Source of the DNA: Pseudomonas umsongensis
Lineage (GTDB): Bacteria; Pseudomonadota; Gammaproteobacteria; Pseudomonadales; Pseudomonadaceae
Reading direction: 5' to 3'
DNA: 64,000 nucleotides
Assembly: GCF_002236105.1 (NCBI RefSeq)
Contig: NZ_NIWU01000004.1
Coordinates: forward strand, 124,001 to 188,000
Under the pieces are notes generated by a model. It saw only the letters and a program-made list of their open reading frames with translations, did no database searches and was not told where the DNA came from. Positions 53,511-61,727 of the stretch are shown piece after piece; the first letter of the stretch is position 1, and each line of letters starts with the position of its first letter. The position numbers and the translations under genes were made by a program.

Positions 53511-54326
53511 TCAGTAGCCGTTTGATCCGTAATCCACCTGAAAATTGAACCCGGTCACCCGCTCCACACCGGTTTCAAGCCGCCCATCCGGCAACAGCCG
53601 TAACCAGCGATACCCCGGAGCCTGCTCTCCGACCTTGAAATCCTCACTGCCCGGTTCGAACTGAATGCAGGTCGATGGCGAGGCAATCAGACGCACGTTG
53701 TTACGCAATTGATCGATTTCCTGATGCACATGCCCCCACAGCACGGCGCGCACCTGTGGAAAGCGATCCAGAACCTCAAAAAAAGCTTCAGGATTACGCA
53801 GCCCGATGGGCTCCATCCACGCACAGCCGATCGATACGGGGTGGTGGTGCAAGCACACCAGATGGTGCCGCTCCGGTGCTTCGCTCAATGAACGAGCCAG
53901 CAGTTGTAACTGTTCGTCCTGCAAATACCCCGGCACCGAGCCGGGTACTGCCGAGTCGAGCAGTGTGACCCGCCAGTTGCCGATATCCACCACCGAGTCC
54001 AGCAAAGCACTTTGCACCGCGGCCTCGGCCATGATTTGCGGCTCGTCGTGGTTGCCGGGAATCCAACGGGCCGGCGCGTCGAGCTGCCGGGTCAATTCAC
54101 GAAACTGCTGGTATGACGCAAGAGTACCGTCCTGGGACAGATCGCCCGTGGCCAGGAGCAGATCGATCTGCGACTGCTGCACTCGCACCAATTCAATGAC
54201 TTTTTGCAGACTGTCGCGGGTATTCATGCCCAACAGCGTGCCGTGCACCTCGCCAAACAGATGACTGTCGGAGAGTTGCACCAGGAATGCCGGATCGGCG
54301 CTGGTCAATGAGGATACGCTCGGCAA
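53511..54326 (-). CDS. cpdA: 3',5'-cyclic-AMP phosphodiesterase CpdA
   Basis: 271 residues from a TTG at 54326, preceded by GGGAGA six bases upstream; the longer frame to 54422 gives an unconserved extension. All metallophosphatase motifs are present: QLSDSHLF, ATGDLSQDG, GNHDEP, CLHHHPV and GHVHQE. It degrades cAMP and so tunes Vfr-type control in Pseudomonas. The 98 bases between it and the DUF1249 gene end may carry a separate promoter. Confidence 0.93.
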   Translation of the reverse strand: MPSVSSLTSADPAFLVQLSDSHLFGEVHGTLLGMNTRDSLQKVIELVRVQQSQIDLLLATGDLSQDGTLASYQQFRELTRQLDAPARWIPGNHDEPQIMAEAAVQSALLDSVVDIGNWRVTLLDSAVPGSVPGYLQDEQLQLLARSLSEAPERHHLVCLHHHPVSIGCAWMEPIGLRNPEAFFEVLDRFPQVRAVLWGHVHQEIDQLRNNVRLIASPSTCIQFEPGSEDFKVGEQAPGYRWLRLLPDGRLETGVERVTGFNFQVDYGSNGY

Positions 54327-54424
54327 GGTGTTCTCCCAGGGCGTGAACACGGATTGGGTGAGAGACGTGATTATGCTGGGAGACGATCGAAAGGGGAAAC
54401 CTGTGAACCTGACGCAGTTCACAA

Positions 54425-54877
54425 CTAACGGACGACTTCGTACTCATGCCCCAGTGCCAGGCAATGGCTCAGCCACTCGCCCAGAAACATGTTCAGCTGG
54501 GCCTTTTCGTCGGGCTGGTGCATCGAGGCGTTCGGGTAAGGATAGATGCCGCGAAAGCGCCGTGCATGTTCGGCGCTGACCACTTCGGCCATGCACGCGT
54601 CGTGATAGACCTGCACTTCCAGTTGCGGCACCGGCAGCCACGGCAGGCTGTGTTCCTGCCGCACCTGCAGGGTCGTGGTGTAGGGACAAACCTGCAGCAC
54701 TTCCAGCGCCAGCACGCCCAGCATCTGGTCGCCATGGGTCACGGCAATCCGCCGCGCCGCTGGCTCGCTGCGCATGTCCGGCAACAGTCGCATAAGGCGC
54801 GCGTAGTTCGCCTCACAGGACGCCTGCAGCCCCACGAGGTCCACCCGATAGCGATCGCGCAACTTGTTTACGACCAT
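54425..54877 (-). CDS. yqiB: DUF1249 (YqiB) family protein
   Basis: 150 residues without signal or membrane segment. Family signatures are DRYRVDLVGLQASCEANYAR, ARRIAVTHGDQMLGVLALEV, and LPVPQLEVQVYHDACMAEVV then GIYPYPNASMHQPDEKAQLN. The function is unknown. It overlaps nudF by ten bases, so the two are co-translated. Conserved linkage with nudF and cpdA is seen in many gammaproteobacteria. Confidence 0.92.
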   Translation of the reverse strand: MVVNKLRDRYRVDLVGLQASCEANYARLMRLLPDMRSEPAARRIAVTHGDQMLGVLALEVLQVCPYTTTLQVRQEHSLPWLPVPQLEVQVYHDACMAEVVSAEHARRFRGIYPYPNASMHQPDEKAQLNMFLGEWLSHCLALGHEYEVVR

Positions 54878-55485
54878 AACCCCCTCACTTCAACGCGGTT
54901 CAGTGCCAGCCATTGCAAGGCAATGATGCTGGGCGCGTTGGCAATACGTCCGTCGCGTACGGCTTGCAGGGCATCTTCAAACGCCCACACCGTGACGCGG
55001 ATATCTTCAGCCTCTTCCTCCAGCCCATGCAGGCCGCCTACCCCACTACTATCGCAACGTCCGAGGTACAAATGCACGAATTCATTGCTGCCGCCCGGCG
55101 ATGGAAAATATCGGGTCATCGGCCACAGTGCCCCAATCACAAGCCCAGCTTCCTCCTGCGCTTCGCGGTGAGCAACTTCTTCCGGTTGCTCATCCTTGTC
55201 GATCAGACCAGCGACCAGTTCGATCAGCCATGGATTGTCAGTCTTGCCCATGGCGCCGACGCGAAACTGCTCGATCAGTACCACTTCGTCGCGCTTCGGG
55301 TCATAGGGCAGCATGCACACCGCATCGTGGCGCACGAACAGTTCACGGCTGATCTCGCGACTCATGCCGCCGGCGAACAATTCGTGGCGCAAGTGCACGC
55401 GATCGAGCTTGTAGAAACCCTCGAAGCACTTTTCACGCCGAACGATATCCACGGCGGTCGGAATGGCTTTGGCAAAATCAGTCAT
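54868..55485 (-). CDS. nudF: ADP-ribose pyrophosphatase (Nudix)
   Basis: 205 residues. The Nudix box is in GLIDKDEQPEEVAHREAQEE followed by AGL. The flanking region (PWLIELVAG, RYFPSPGGSNEFVHLYLG) is typical of ADP-ribose hydrolases. It clears ADP-ribose and related nucleotides. It is the first gene of the leftward cluster nudF-DUF1249-cpdA-(orphan)-yqiA-parE. The 219-base gap before the divergent lipoprotein gene must hold both promoters; I see nothing else in it. Confidence 0.95.
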   Translation of the reverse strand: MTDFAKAIPTAVDIVRREKCFEGFYKLDRVHLRHELFAGGMSREISRELFVRHDAVCMLPYDPKRDEVVLIEQFRVGAMGKTDNPWLIELVAGLIDKDEQPEEVAHREAQEEAGLVIGALWPMTRYFPSPGGSNEFVHLYLGRCDSSGVGGLHGLEEEAEDIRVTVWAFEDALQAVRDGRIANAPSIIALQWLALNRVEVRGLWS

Positions 55486-55704
55486 GACTATCCTCTTACT
55501 TCAAACCGATACGAGGTTCATTCCCGGAACCTCGACTTCGCGCCATCCTAACGCGCCCGTGAGGTTTGATGCAGCCCCTTTACCTTCATCGAGATAGACG
55601 GTGAGTACGAAACCCACTCTAATTAGCTTAGTGGCGAACTGACTGCTCCGTTGATAGTCGAAGCGGGTAACTTTTTGCCTTTCCCTGTTTTATCAAGGAC
55701 ACCC

Positions 55705-56451
55705 ATGTCACTTTTTAAAATTGCCTCCGTGGCCGCTCTCGCCCTGACCCTTGGCGCTTGCCAGAGCCTGTTCCAGCCCAATTATCGCGCGCCGCTGGAA
55801 ACCACCCGCGACGCCACCGAGCAGCTCAAGCCAGGCTGTTCGGACCAGGACTGCCCGCTGGTGAACATCGACACCCTGCACTTTCCCGCCGAGCCTGCGC
55901 TTGACGGCATCATCGAAAAACGCCTGCTGCAAATGACCCGCCCCTCGCCCGACGCCCCGGTGGCGCCGACACTGGCGGCCTATCGCGAACAATTTTTGCG
56001 CACCGCCGGCCCGCGCAACAGCAGCTATTTGCAGGCCAAGGTACGTGAACAGCATGACGGACTGGTGATCATCGAATTGTCCAGTTACCTGGACACCGGC
56101 GGCGCCCATGGCACACCGGGACGAGGTTTCATCAACTACTCGCGCCAACAGCAGAAAGTGCTGACGCTTTCGGACATGCTGGTGCCAGGGCAGGAAGAGG
56201 CGTTCTGGAAAGCGGCGCAGGTGGCGCACAACAGCTGGTTGATCAGCACCAAGCTCGATCAGGAACCGGAGTTCGTCAAGAGCTGGCCGTTCCAGAAAAC
56301 CCAGAACGTGGCGCTGACCTATGGCGGGGTGATCCTCAAGTACGAAACCAGCAGCATCGCGCCTTACGCGCTGGGCCATGTCGAATTGAAGATCCCCTAC
56401 CCTCGCCTGAACGGCATCATCAAGCCCGAGCTGTTTCCTGGCCGTAACTGA
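55705..56451 (+). CDS. RsiV/DUF3298-type lipoprotein
   Basis: 248 residues from the ATG at 55705 (AAGGAC upstream); a start at 55651 would bury the signal peptide. The lipobox LGAC gives Cys19. The mature part contains TLAAYREQFLRTAGPRN, ELSSYLDTGGAHGTPGRGFI (the DUF3298 signature) and a C-terminal LKYETSSIAPYALGHVELKI, a domain shared with RsiV-type proteins. Its function here is unknown. Its last 32 bases overlap the end of the convergent cytX. Confidence 0.86.
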   Translation: MSLFKIASVAALALTLGACQSLFQPNYRAPLETTRDATEQLKPGCSDQDCPLVNIDTLHFPAEPALDGIIEKRLLQMTRPSPDAPVAPTLAAYREQFLRTAGPRNSSYLQAKVREQHDGLVIIELSSYLDTGGAHGTPGRGFINYSRQQQKVLTLSDMLVPGQEEAFWKAAQVAHNSWLISTKLDQEPEFVKSWPFQKTQNVALTYGGVILKYETSSIAPYALGHVELKIPYPRLNGIIKPELFPGRN

Positions 56452-57712
56452 AGGCCCGCCCCAGCACCAACTGCAGCAGCCCTGCGAGGATCAACGCCGG
56501 CAGGGTTGCGCCAATATCCGGATACAGATTAGCCAGCAGGTGATAGGTGCTGACCCCGCCCAACCAGGCGAGCAGCGCCGGCCAGCGCAATGCAGCTGAG
56601 GCAACCTGGCCACTGCGCTTGCGCAGGATGAAGTGATCCACCAGCACCACGCCGAACAGCGGCGCGAACACCGAGCCGATCAACAGCAGGAAGTTCTGGT
56701 ACTGGGCCAGTGGTGCCAGCAAGGCGATCAGGGTGCAGATCACGCCAATGGCCAAGGCCAGGTGCTCGACTTTCAGGCGCAATAGAATCCCGCTGGAAAC
56801 GGCTGCCGAGTGAATGTCGGCGAAGGCGTTTTCCGATTCGTCCAGCAAAATCAGCAACAGTGGAATACCCAGGCCCGCGCCCGCCAATGCCAACAGCAAG
56901 GCATTGACTTCACCGCTCGGCGCGAACGCCAGAGTGTAGGCCACGCCCAGGCTCATCAGCCAGAAGTTACCGATAAAGAAGCCGATTGCGGTACCACCGA
57001 AAACGTTTTTCGCCCGCTTGCCGAAACGCGAGTAGTCGGCGATCAGCGGCAGCCACGACAGCGGCATCGCGATGGCAATGTCAAAACCCACGGCAAACGG
57101 CATCGAACCGTCGCCTGCCTGGGCCCACAAGGCGGCCAGGTCGGCCTTGGCGAACAGGTTCCAGGTCAGCCAGGTGCACGCTGCCAGCAGCAGCCAGATG
57201 CCCCATTTGCGCAGGATCTGGCGCACGAAGGTCAAGGGGCCGCTGACGGCCAACAGGGTCGCAAGCGCGCCGAAAAACAGCGTCCACAGCACTGGATTGG
57301 ACAGCGCACTGCCATCGCTGAAGGCCTTTGCGCCCAACAGGCTGGCGGCATCGCGCATGACGATGATCTCGAACGAGCCCCAACCGATCAGCTGCAGCAG
57401 GTTCAGTACGGCTGGCAGGCTCGCACCACGATTGCCCAGGCTGAGCTTGAGCGCGGCCATCGACGACAGGCCGGTATCGCTGCCGATCACGCCGACGGCG
57501 GCCAGCAACAGGACGCCGACCAGCGTGCCGAGGAAAATAGCCAGCAACGAGCCGGACAGACCCAGGCCTGGTGCGAGCAGCGCACCGGTCTGCAAGACCA
57601 TCAGGCCGATGCCGAGAGAGAACCACAGGGAAAACAGATCGCGACCGCCGAACACACGCTTGTCGGCTGGCACCGCGATGCCAGGTGAATAAGTACTCGG
57701 TTGAATGCTCAA
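56420..57712 (-). CDS. cytX: NCS1-family transporter, putative hydroxymethylpyrimidine permease CytX
   Basis: 430 residues from a TTG at 57712, which gives the conserved opening SIQPSTYSPGIAVPADKRVF; the open frame continues to 57760 through the end of a repeat. About twelve membrane segments are seen, with the NCS1 signature region WGSFEIIVMRDAASLLG and PLSWLPLIADYSRFGKRAKN. It lies downstream of thiC on the same strand, and CytX-type genes are known from thiamine regulons; HMP is the likely substrate, but cytosine-type substrates are possible. A palindrome in the gap to thiC may affect its expression. Its 3' end overlaps the convergent lipoprotein gene. Confidence 0.85.
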   Translation of the reverse strand: MSIQPSTYSPGIAVPADKRVFGGRDLFSLWFSLGIGLMVLQTGALLAPGLGLSGSLLAIFLGTLVGVLLLAAVGVIGSDTGLSSMAALKLSLGNRGASLPAVLNLLQLIGWGSFEIIVMRDAASLLGAKAFSDGSALSNPVLWTLFFGALATLLAVSGPLTFVRQILRKWGIWLLLAACTWLTWNLFAKADLAALWAQAGDGSMPFAVGFDIAIAMPLSWLPLIADYSRFGKRAKNVFGGTAIGFFIGNFWLMSLGVAYTLAFAPSGEVNALLLALAGAGLGIPLLLILLDESENAFADIHSAAVSSGILLRLKVEHLALAIGVICTLIALLAPLAQYQNFLLLIGSVFAPLFGVVLVDHFILRKRSGQVASAALRWPALLAWLGGVSTYHLLANLYPDIGATLPALILAGLLQLVLGRAFSYGQETARA

Positions 57713-57748
57713 GGGTGTTATCTCAGAGGGACATTTGTTGTGATGTGT

Positions 57749-57850
57749 GATCGTTCCCACGCTCTGCGTGGGAATGCCTCAAGGGACGCTCTGCGTCCAG
57801 TGGCGCGGAGCGTCACGGGCTGCATTCCCACGCAGAGCGTGGGAACGATC
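57749..57850. repeat. Palindromic element, GATCGTTCCCACGCTCTGCG family
   Basis: The same element as 45168-45302, with nearly identical outer arms and the inner GACGCTCTGCGTCC arm. It lies between the thiC stop and the cytX start, so it is inside the likely thiC-cytX transcript. Confidence 0.9.
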
Positions 57851-57867
57851 AGCACGAGGTTGTCAGA

Positions 57868-59757
57868 TCAAACTTTCTGGTAAAGCTGACTGCCTTCCTG
57901 CTTGAAGCGCTCGGCCTGTTCGGCCATGCCTTGGGCGACGTCCACGTCCACCGCTTCGATCCGTTGGTTGGCCGCATACTCGCGGACTTCCTGGGTGATC
58001 TTCATCGAGCAGAATTTCGGCCCGCACATGGAGCAGAAGTGCGCGACCTTGGCCGAATCCTTCGGCAACGTCTCATCGTGATACGAACGAGCGGTGTCCG
58101 GATCCAGGCCCAGGTTGAACTGGTCTTCCCAACGGAATTCGAAACGCGCCTTGCTCAAGGCATTGTCGCGGATCTGCGCTCCGGGATGTCCTTTGGCCAG
58201 ATCGGCGGCGTGCGCGGCGATCTTGTAGGTGATGATCCCGGTCTTCACGTCATCCTTGTTCGGCAGGCCCAAGTGCTCTTTCGGCGTCACGTAGCACAGC
58301 ATCGCGCAACCGAACCAGCCGATCATCGCCGCACCGATGCCGGAGGTGATGTGGTCGTAGCCCGGCGCAATGTCGGTGGTCAGCGGGCCGAGGGTGTAGA
58401 ACGGCGCCTCGTCGCAGCACTCGAGCTGCTTGTCCATGTTCTCCTTGATCAACTGCATCGGCACGTGGCCCGGGCCTTCGATCATGCACTGCACGTCGTG
58501 CTTCCAGGCGATCTTGGTCAGCTCGCCGAGGGTTTCCAGTTCGCCGAACTGCGCTTCGTCGTTGGCATCGGCAATCGAGCCCGGACGCAGGCCATCGCCC
58601 AGCGAGAAGCTGACGTCGTAGGCCTTCATGATTTCGCAGATGTCTTCGAAATGGGTGTAGAGGAAGTTCTCCTTGTGGTGCGCCAGGCACCACTTGGCCA
58701 TGATCGAACCGCCACGGGAAACGATGCCGGTCACGCGCTTGGCGGTCATCGGCACGTAGCGCAGCAACACTCCGGCGTGGATGGTGAAGTAGTCGACACC
58801 CTGCTCGGCTTGCTCGATCAGCGTGTCGCGGAACAGCTCCCAGGTCAGGTCTTCGGCCACACCACCGACTTTTTCCAGGGCCTGGTAGATCGGCACGGTG
58901 CCGATTGGTACCGGCGAGTTGCGGATGATCCATTCGCGAGTTTCGTGAATGTGCTTGCCGGTGGACAGGTCCATGACCGTGTCCGAACCCCAGCGAATGC
59001 CCCAGGTCAGTTTCGCCACTTCTTCTTCGATTGACGAACCCAGGGCACTGTTGCCTATGTTGCCGTTGATCTTCACCAGGAAGTTACGGCCGATGATCAT
59101 CGGCTCCAGCTCGGTGTGGTTGATGTTGGCCGGAATGATCGCGCGACCGCGGGCAATCTCGTCACGGACAAACTCTGGCGTGATGATTTTCGGCACGCTG
59201 GCGCCGAAGCTGTGTCCGGCGTGTTGCTGGTCCAGCAGGCCGGCGGCGCGGGCCACTTCCAGCTTCATGTTTTCGCGGATGGCGACGTATTCCATCTCGG
59301 CGGTGATGATGCCTTTGCGCGCGTAATGCATCTGGCTGACGTTGGCGCCCGGCTTGGCGCGACGCGGGTTGTTGACGTGGGCGAAGCGCAGCTTGGTCAG
59401 TTCCGGATCGGCAAGGCGCTCCTGGCCGAAATTGGAACTCAGGCCACTCAGGCGCTCGGTGTCACCGCGGGATTCGATCCATGGCGAGCGCACATCGGCC
59501 AAGCCTTTGCGCACATCGATGATGACATTGGGATCGGTGTAAGGGCCCGAGGTGTCGTACACCACCACCGGCGCGTTGACCTCGCCTCCGAAGTCGGTCG
59601 GCGTCACGTCCAGGCTGATTTCGCGCATCGGCACGAGGATGTCCGGGCGAGTACCCTGGACATAGATTTTTTGCGAACGGGTAAACGGCTGAACCGATTG
59701 TTGATCGACCTTGGCCGAGTCACTCAGGTTGGTGGCGATTTTTGCTTTTGTAGTCAT
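57868..59757 (-). CDS. thiC: Phosphomethylpyrimidine synthase ThiC
   Basis: 629 residues from the ATG at 59757 (MTTKAKIATNLSDSAKVDQQ), with CTGGAGAG upstream. It converts aminoimidazole ribotide to HMP phosphate in a radical SAM reaction. The C-terminal cluster motif CSMCGPKFC gives Cys575, Cys578 and Cys583. ANINHTELEPMIIGRNF and GDGLRPGSIADANDEAQF are family motifs. A TPP riboswitch lies about 176 bases upstream of the start, so expression is thiamine-repressed. cytX follows on the same strand. Confidence 0.97.
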   Translation of the reverse strand: MTTKAKIATNLSDSAKVDQQSVQPFTRSQKIYVQGTRPDILVPMREISLDVTPTDFGGEVNAPVVVYDTSGPYTDPNVIIDVRKGLADVRSPWIESRGDTERLSGLSSNFGQERLADPELTKLRFAHVNNPRRAKPGANVSQMHYARKGIITAEMEYVAIRENMKLEVARAAGLLDQQHAGHSFGASVPKIITPEFVRDEIARGRAIIPANINHTELEPMIIGRNFLVKINGNIGNSALGSSIEEEVAKLTWGIRWGSDTVMDLSTGKHIHETREWIIRNSPVPIGTVPIYQALEKVGGVAEDLTWELFRDTLIEQAEQGVDYFTIHAGVLLRYVPMTAKRVTGIVSRGGSIMAKWCLAHHKENFLYTHFEDICEIMKAYDVSFSLGDGLRPGSIADANDEAQFGELETLGELTKIAWKHDVQCMIEGPGHVPMQLIKENMDKQLECCDEAPFYTLGPLTTDIAPGYDHITSGIGAAMIGWFGCAMLCYVTPKEHLGLPNKDDVKTGIITYKIAAHAADLAKGHPGAQIRDNALSKARFEFRWEDQFNLGLDPDTARSYHDETLPKDSAKVAHFCSMCGPKFCSMKITQEVREYAANQRIEAVDVDVAQGMAEQAERFKQEGSQLYQKV

Positions 59758-59932
59758 CACGGGCTCTCCAGACAGCATCCAGGCAGTGGAATTTTGTCGG
59801 AGCGAACCTGTAAACGAATGGACGCACGTGCGCTGGGAAAACCAGCTGTGCTGTGCTCAGTGCTCGAGGGGTGTTCGATTGTCGAACAACATCCCGGACG
59901 AAGCACAAGAGGACTCGCCGGGTGACGAGAAA

Positions 59933-60023
59933 TCTTGTTCCCTACGCAGGCGCTAACCTGATCAGGTTCAACGGGATCCGAAATTATTCGATCTCAGCCT
60001 CATAGCAAGGCACCCCGACAAGA
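59933..60023 (-). promoter_or_regulatory. TPP riboswitch (THI element) of thiC
   Basis: On the minus strand ACTGAGA-like GCTGAGA (59991-59997 region) and the conserved stretch GAACCTGATCAGGTTAGCGC are present. The P1 stem pairs TCTTGT (60018-60023) with ACAAGA (59933-59938). GGGGTGCC lies near the 5' end. The 175-base expression region to the ATG has no obvious T-run terminator, so control may be on translation. The 198 bases between this element and tolC hold two divergent promoters and no gene. Confidence 0.94.
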
Positions 60024-60220
60024 ACCCGGCCAGTCTAGACATAACTGCCCAAGAACGCCAACACCGCTGCAAACACCGTGATGAATGGCGCAATTACAGG
60101 ATTGTTGCGGGACGAGCGCGCAACTACACTCGCTACGGCCACGCTGCGCATTGACGCTGCAGGTGCCGCGCCGTAGCCTTGGCGCTCAAATTATCAGCAT
60201 AATCTTTTAGGGATCGCCTC

Positions 60221-61654
60221 ATGCTGCGCAAACTCTCACTGGCCCTTGCCGTGTCTTGTGCGTCCAATGGAATGGCCTGGGCAGCAGAAGCGCCCTTATC
60301 GACCAAGACCGATCTGGTCAGCGTCTATCAGGAAGCGGTCAACAACAACGCCGACCTCGCCGCCGCCATCGCCCAATATGGCGCCCAGAAGGAAGTCGTG
60401 CCCCAGGCCCGCGCAGGCTTGCTGCCCAACCTGTCGGGCGGCGCCAATGTCTCCAACGTACGCACGGCCATCGACCAGCCTTCGGCCACGACCAACCGCA
60501 ATGCGCATTCGTACCAGGCAACCCTGGCGCAACCGCTTTTCCGCGCCGATCGCTGGTTCCAGTTCCAGGCCGCCAAGGACGTCAATGAACAGGCTGCGCT
60601 GCAACTCTCCGCGACCCAGCAGAACCTGATCCTGCAGACCGCCGACAGTTACTTCAACGTGTTGCGCAGCCAGGACAACCTTGCCTCGACCAAGGCCGAG
60701 GAAGCCGCGTTCAAGCGTCAACTCGATCAGTCCAACGAACGCTTCGATGTCGGGCTCTCGGACAAGACCGATGTGCTCAACTCACAAGCCAGCTACGACA
60801 CCGCACGCGCCAATCGCATCGTTGCCCAGCGCCAGGTGGATGATGCCTTTGAAGCCCTGGTGACACTGACCAACCGCCAGTACAACTCGATCCAGGGCAT
60901 CAGCCACAACTTGCCGATCCTCCCGCCAGCACCGAACGACGCCAAAGCCTGGGTCGAAACGGCGGCCAAGCAAAACCTCAACCTACTGGCCAGCAACTAC
61001 GCCGTCAGCGCTGCCGAGCAAACACTCAAACAGCGCAAGGCTGGACATGCGCCGACCCTCGACGCCGTGGCGCAGTACGAAAAAGGCGACAACGATGCGT
61101 TGGGTTTCAGCAACCCGAACGGCTTTCCCCAGGCCTATGGCGGTAACGTCGAGCAAACCACCGTGGGCCTGCAATTGAACATCCCGATCTACAGCGGCGG
61201 CCTGATCAACTCCCAGGTGCGCCAGTCCTATGCGCAACTGGACCAGACCGAACAGCAACGCGAATCCCTGCGCCGGCAAATCGTCGAAAACACCCGCGAC
61301 CTTCACCGTGCGGTGAATACTGACGTCGAGCAGGTGCAGGCGCGCAAGCAGTCGATCATCTCCAACCAGAGTGCTGTGGAAGCGACGGAAATAGGCTATC
61401 AGGTAGGTACGCGCAACATCGTCGACGTGCTGGATGCGCAGCGTTCGCTCTACACCTCGGTACGCGACTACAACAACACCCGCTACGACTACATCCTCGA
61501 CAACCTGCGCTTGAAGCAGCAGGCCGGTACATTGAACCCGGGGGATCTGCAGGATCTGGCACGTTGGCTCAACCCCAACTACAACCCGGACAAGGACTTC
61601 CTGCCGCCGGACCTGGCGAAGGCTGCGGCGGAACAACTCAAGGCCCGCCCCTGA
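60221..61654 (+). CDS. tolC: TolC family outer membrane efflux protein
   Basis: 477 residues with a signal peptide (RKLSLALAVSCASNGMAWA). Two TolC repeats are seen (SVYQEAVNNNADLAAAIAQY; then KAWVETAAKQNLNLLASNYA near 245-265), each with the strand-helix layout of the channel-tunnel. LNIPIYSGGLINSQVRQSYA and GTRNIVDVLDAQRSLYTSVR are conserved motifs. It forms the outer exit duct for export systems; the usual partner pump genes are not beside it. AGGGAT precedes the ATG. It is close to waaA in Pseudomonas genomes. Confidence 0.95.
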   Translation: MLRKLSLALAVSCASNGMAWAAEAPLSTKTDLVSVYQEAVNNNADLAAAIAQYGAQKEVVPQARAGLLPNLSGGANVSNVRTAIDQPSATTNRNAHSYQATLAQPLFRADRWFQFQAAKDVNEQAALQLSATQQNLILQTADSYFNVLRSQDNLASTKAEEAAFKRQLDQSNERFDVGLSDKTDVLNSQASYDTARANRIVAQRQVDDAFEALVTLTNRQYNSIQGISHNLPILPPAPNDAKAWVETAAKQNLNLLASNYAVSAAEQTLKQRKAGHAPTLDAVAQYEKGDNDALGFSNPNGFPQAYGGNVEQTTVGLQLNIPIYSGGLINSQVRQSYAQLDQTEQQRESLRRQIVENTRDLHRAVNTDVEQVQARKQSIISNQSAVEATEIGYQVGTRNIVDVLDAQRSLYTSVRDYNNTRYDYILDNLRLKQQAGTLNPGDLQDLARWLNPNYNPDKDFLPPDLAKAAAEQLKARP

Positions 61655-61658
61655 GAAA

Positions 61659-61726
61659 CTGTAGGAGCAGGCTTGCTGGCGAGGGCGATTTCAAGAACGC
61701 CATCGCCAGCAAGCCGGCTCCTACAG
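61659..61726. repeat. Palindromic element, CTGTAGGAGCAGGCTTGCTGGCGA family
   Basis: CTGTAGGAGCAGGCTTGCTG is mirrored by CAGCAAGCCGGCTCCTACAG with one or two mismatches, separated by a short spacer; it is the family of 36693-36794. It starts 5 bases after the tolC stop and ends at the waaA stop, between convergent genes. Confidence 0.9.
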
Positions 61727-61727
61727 G

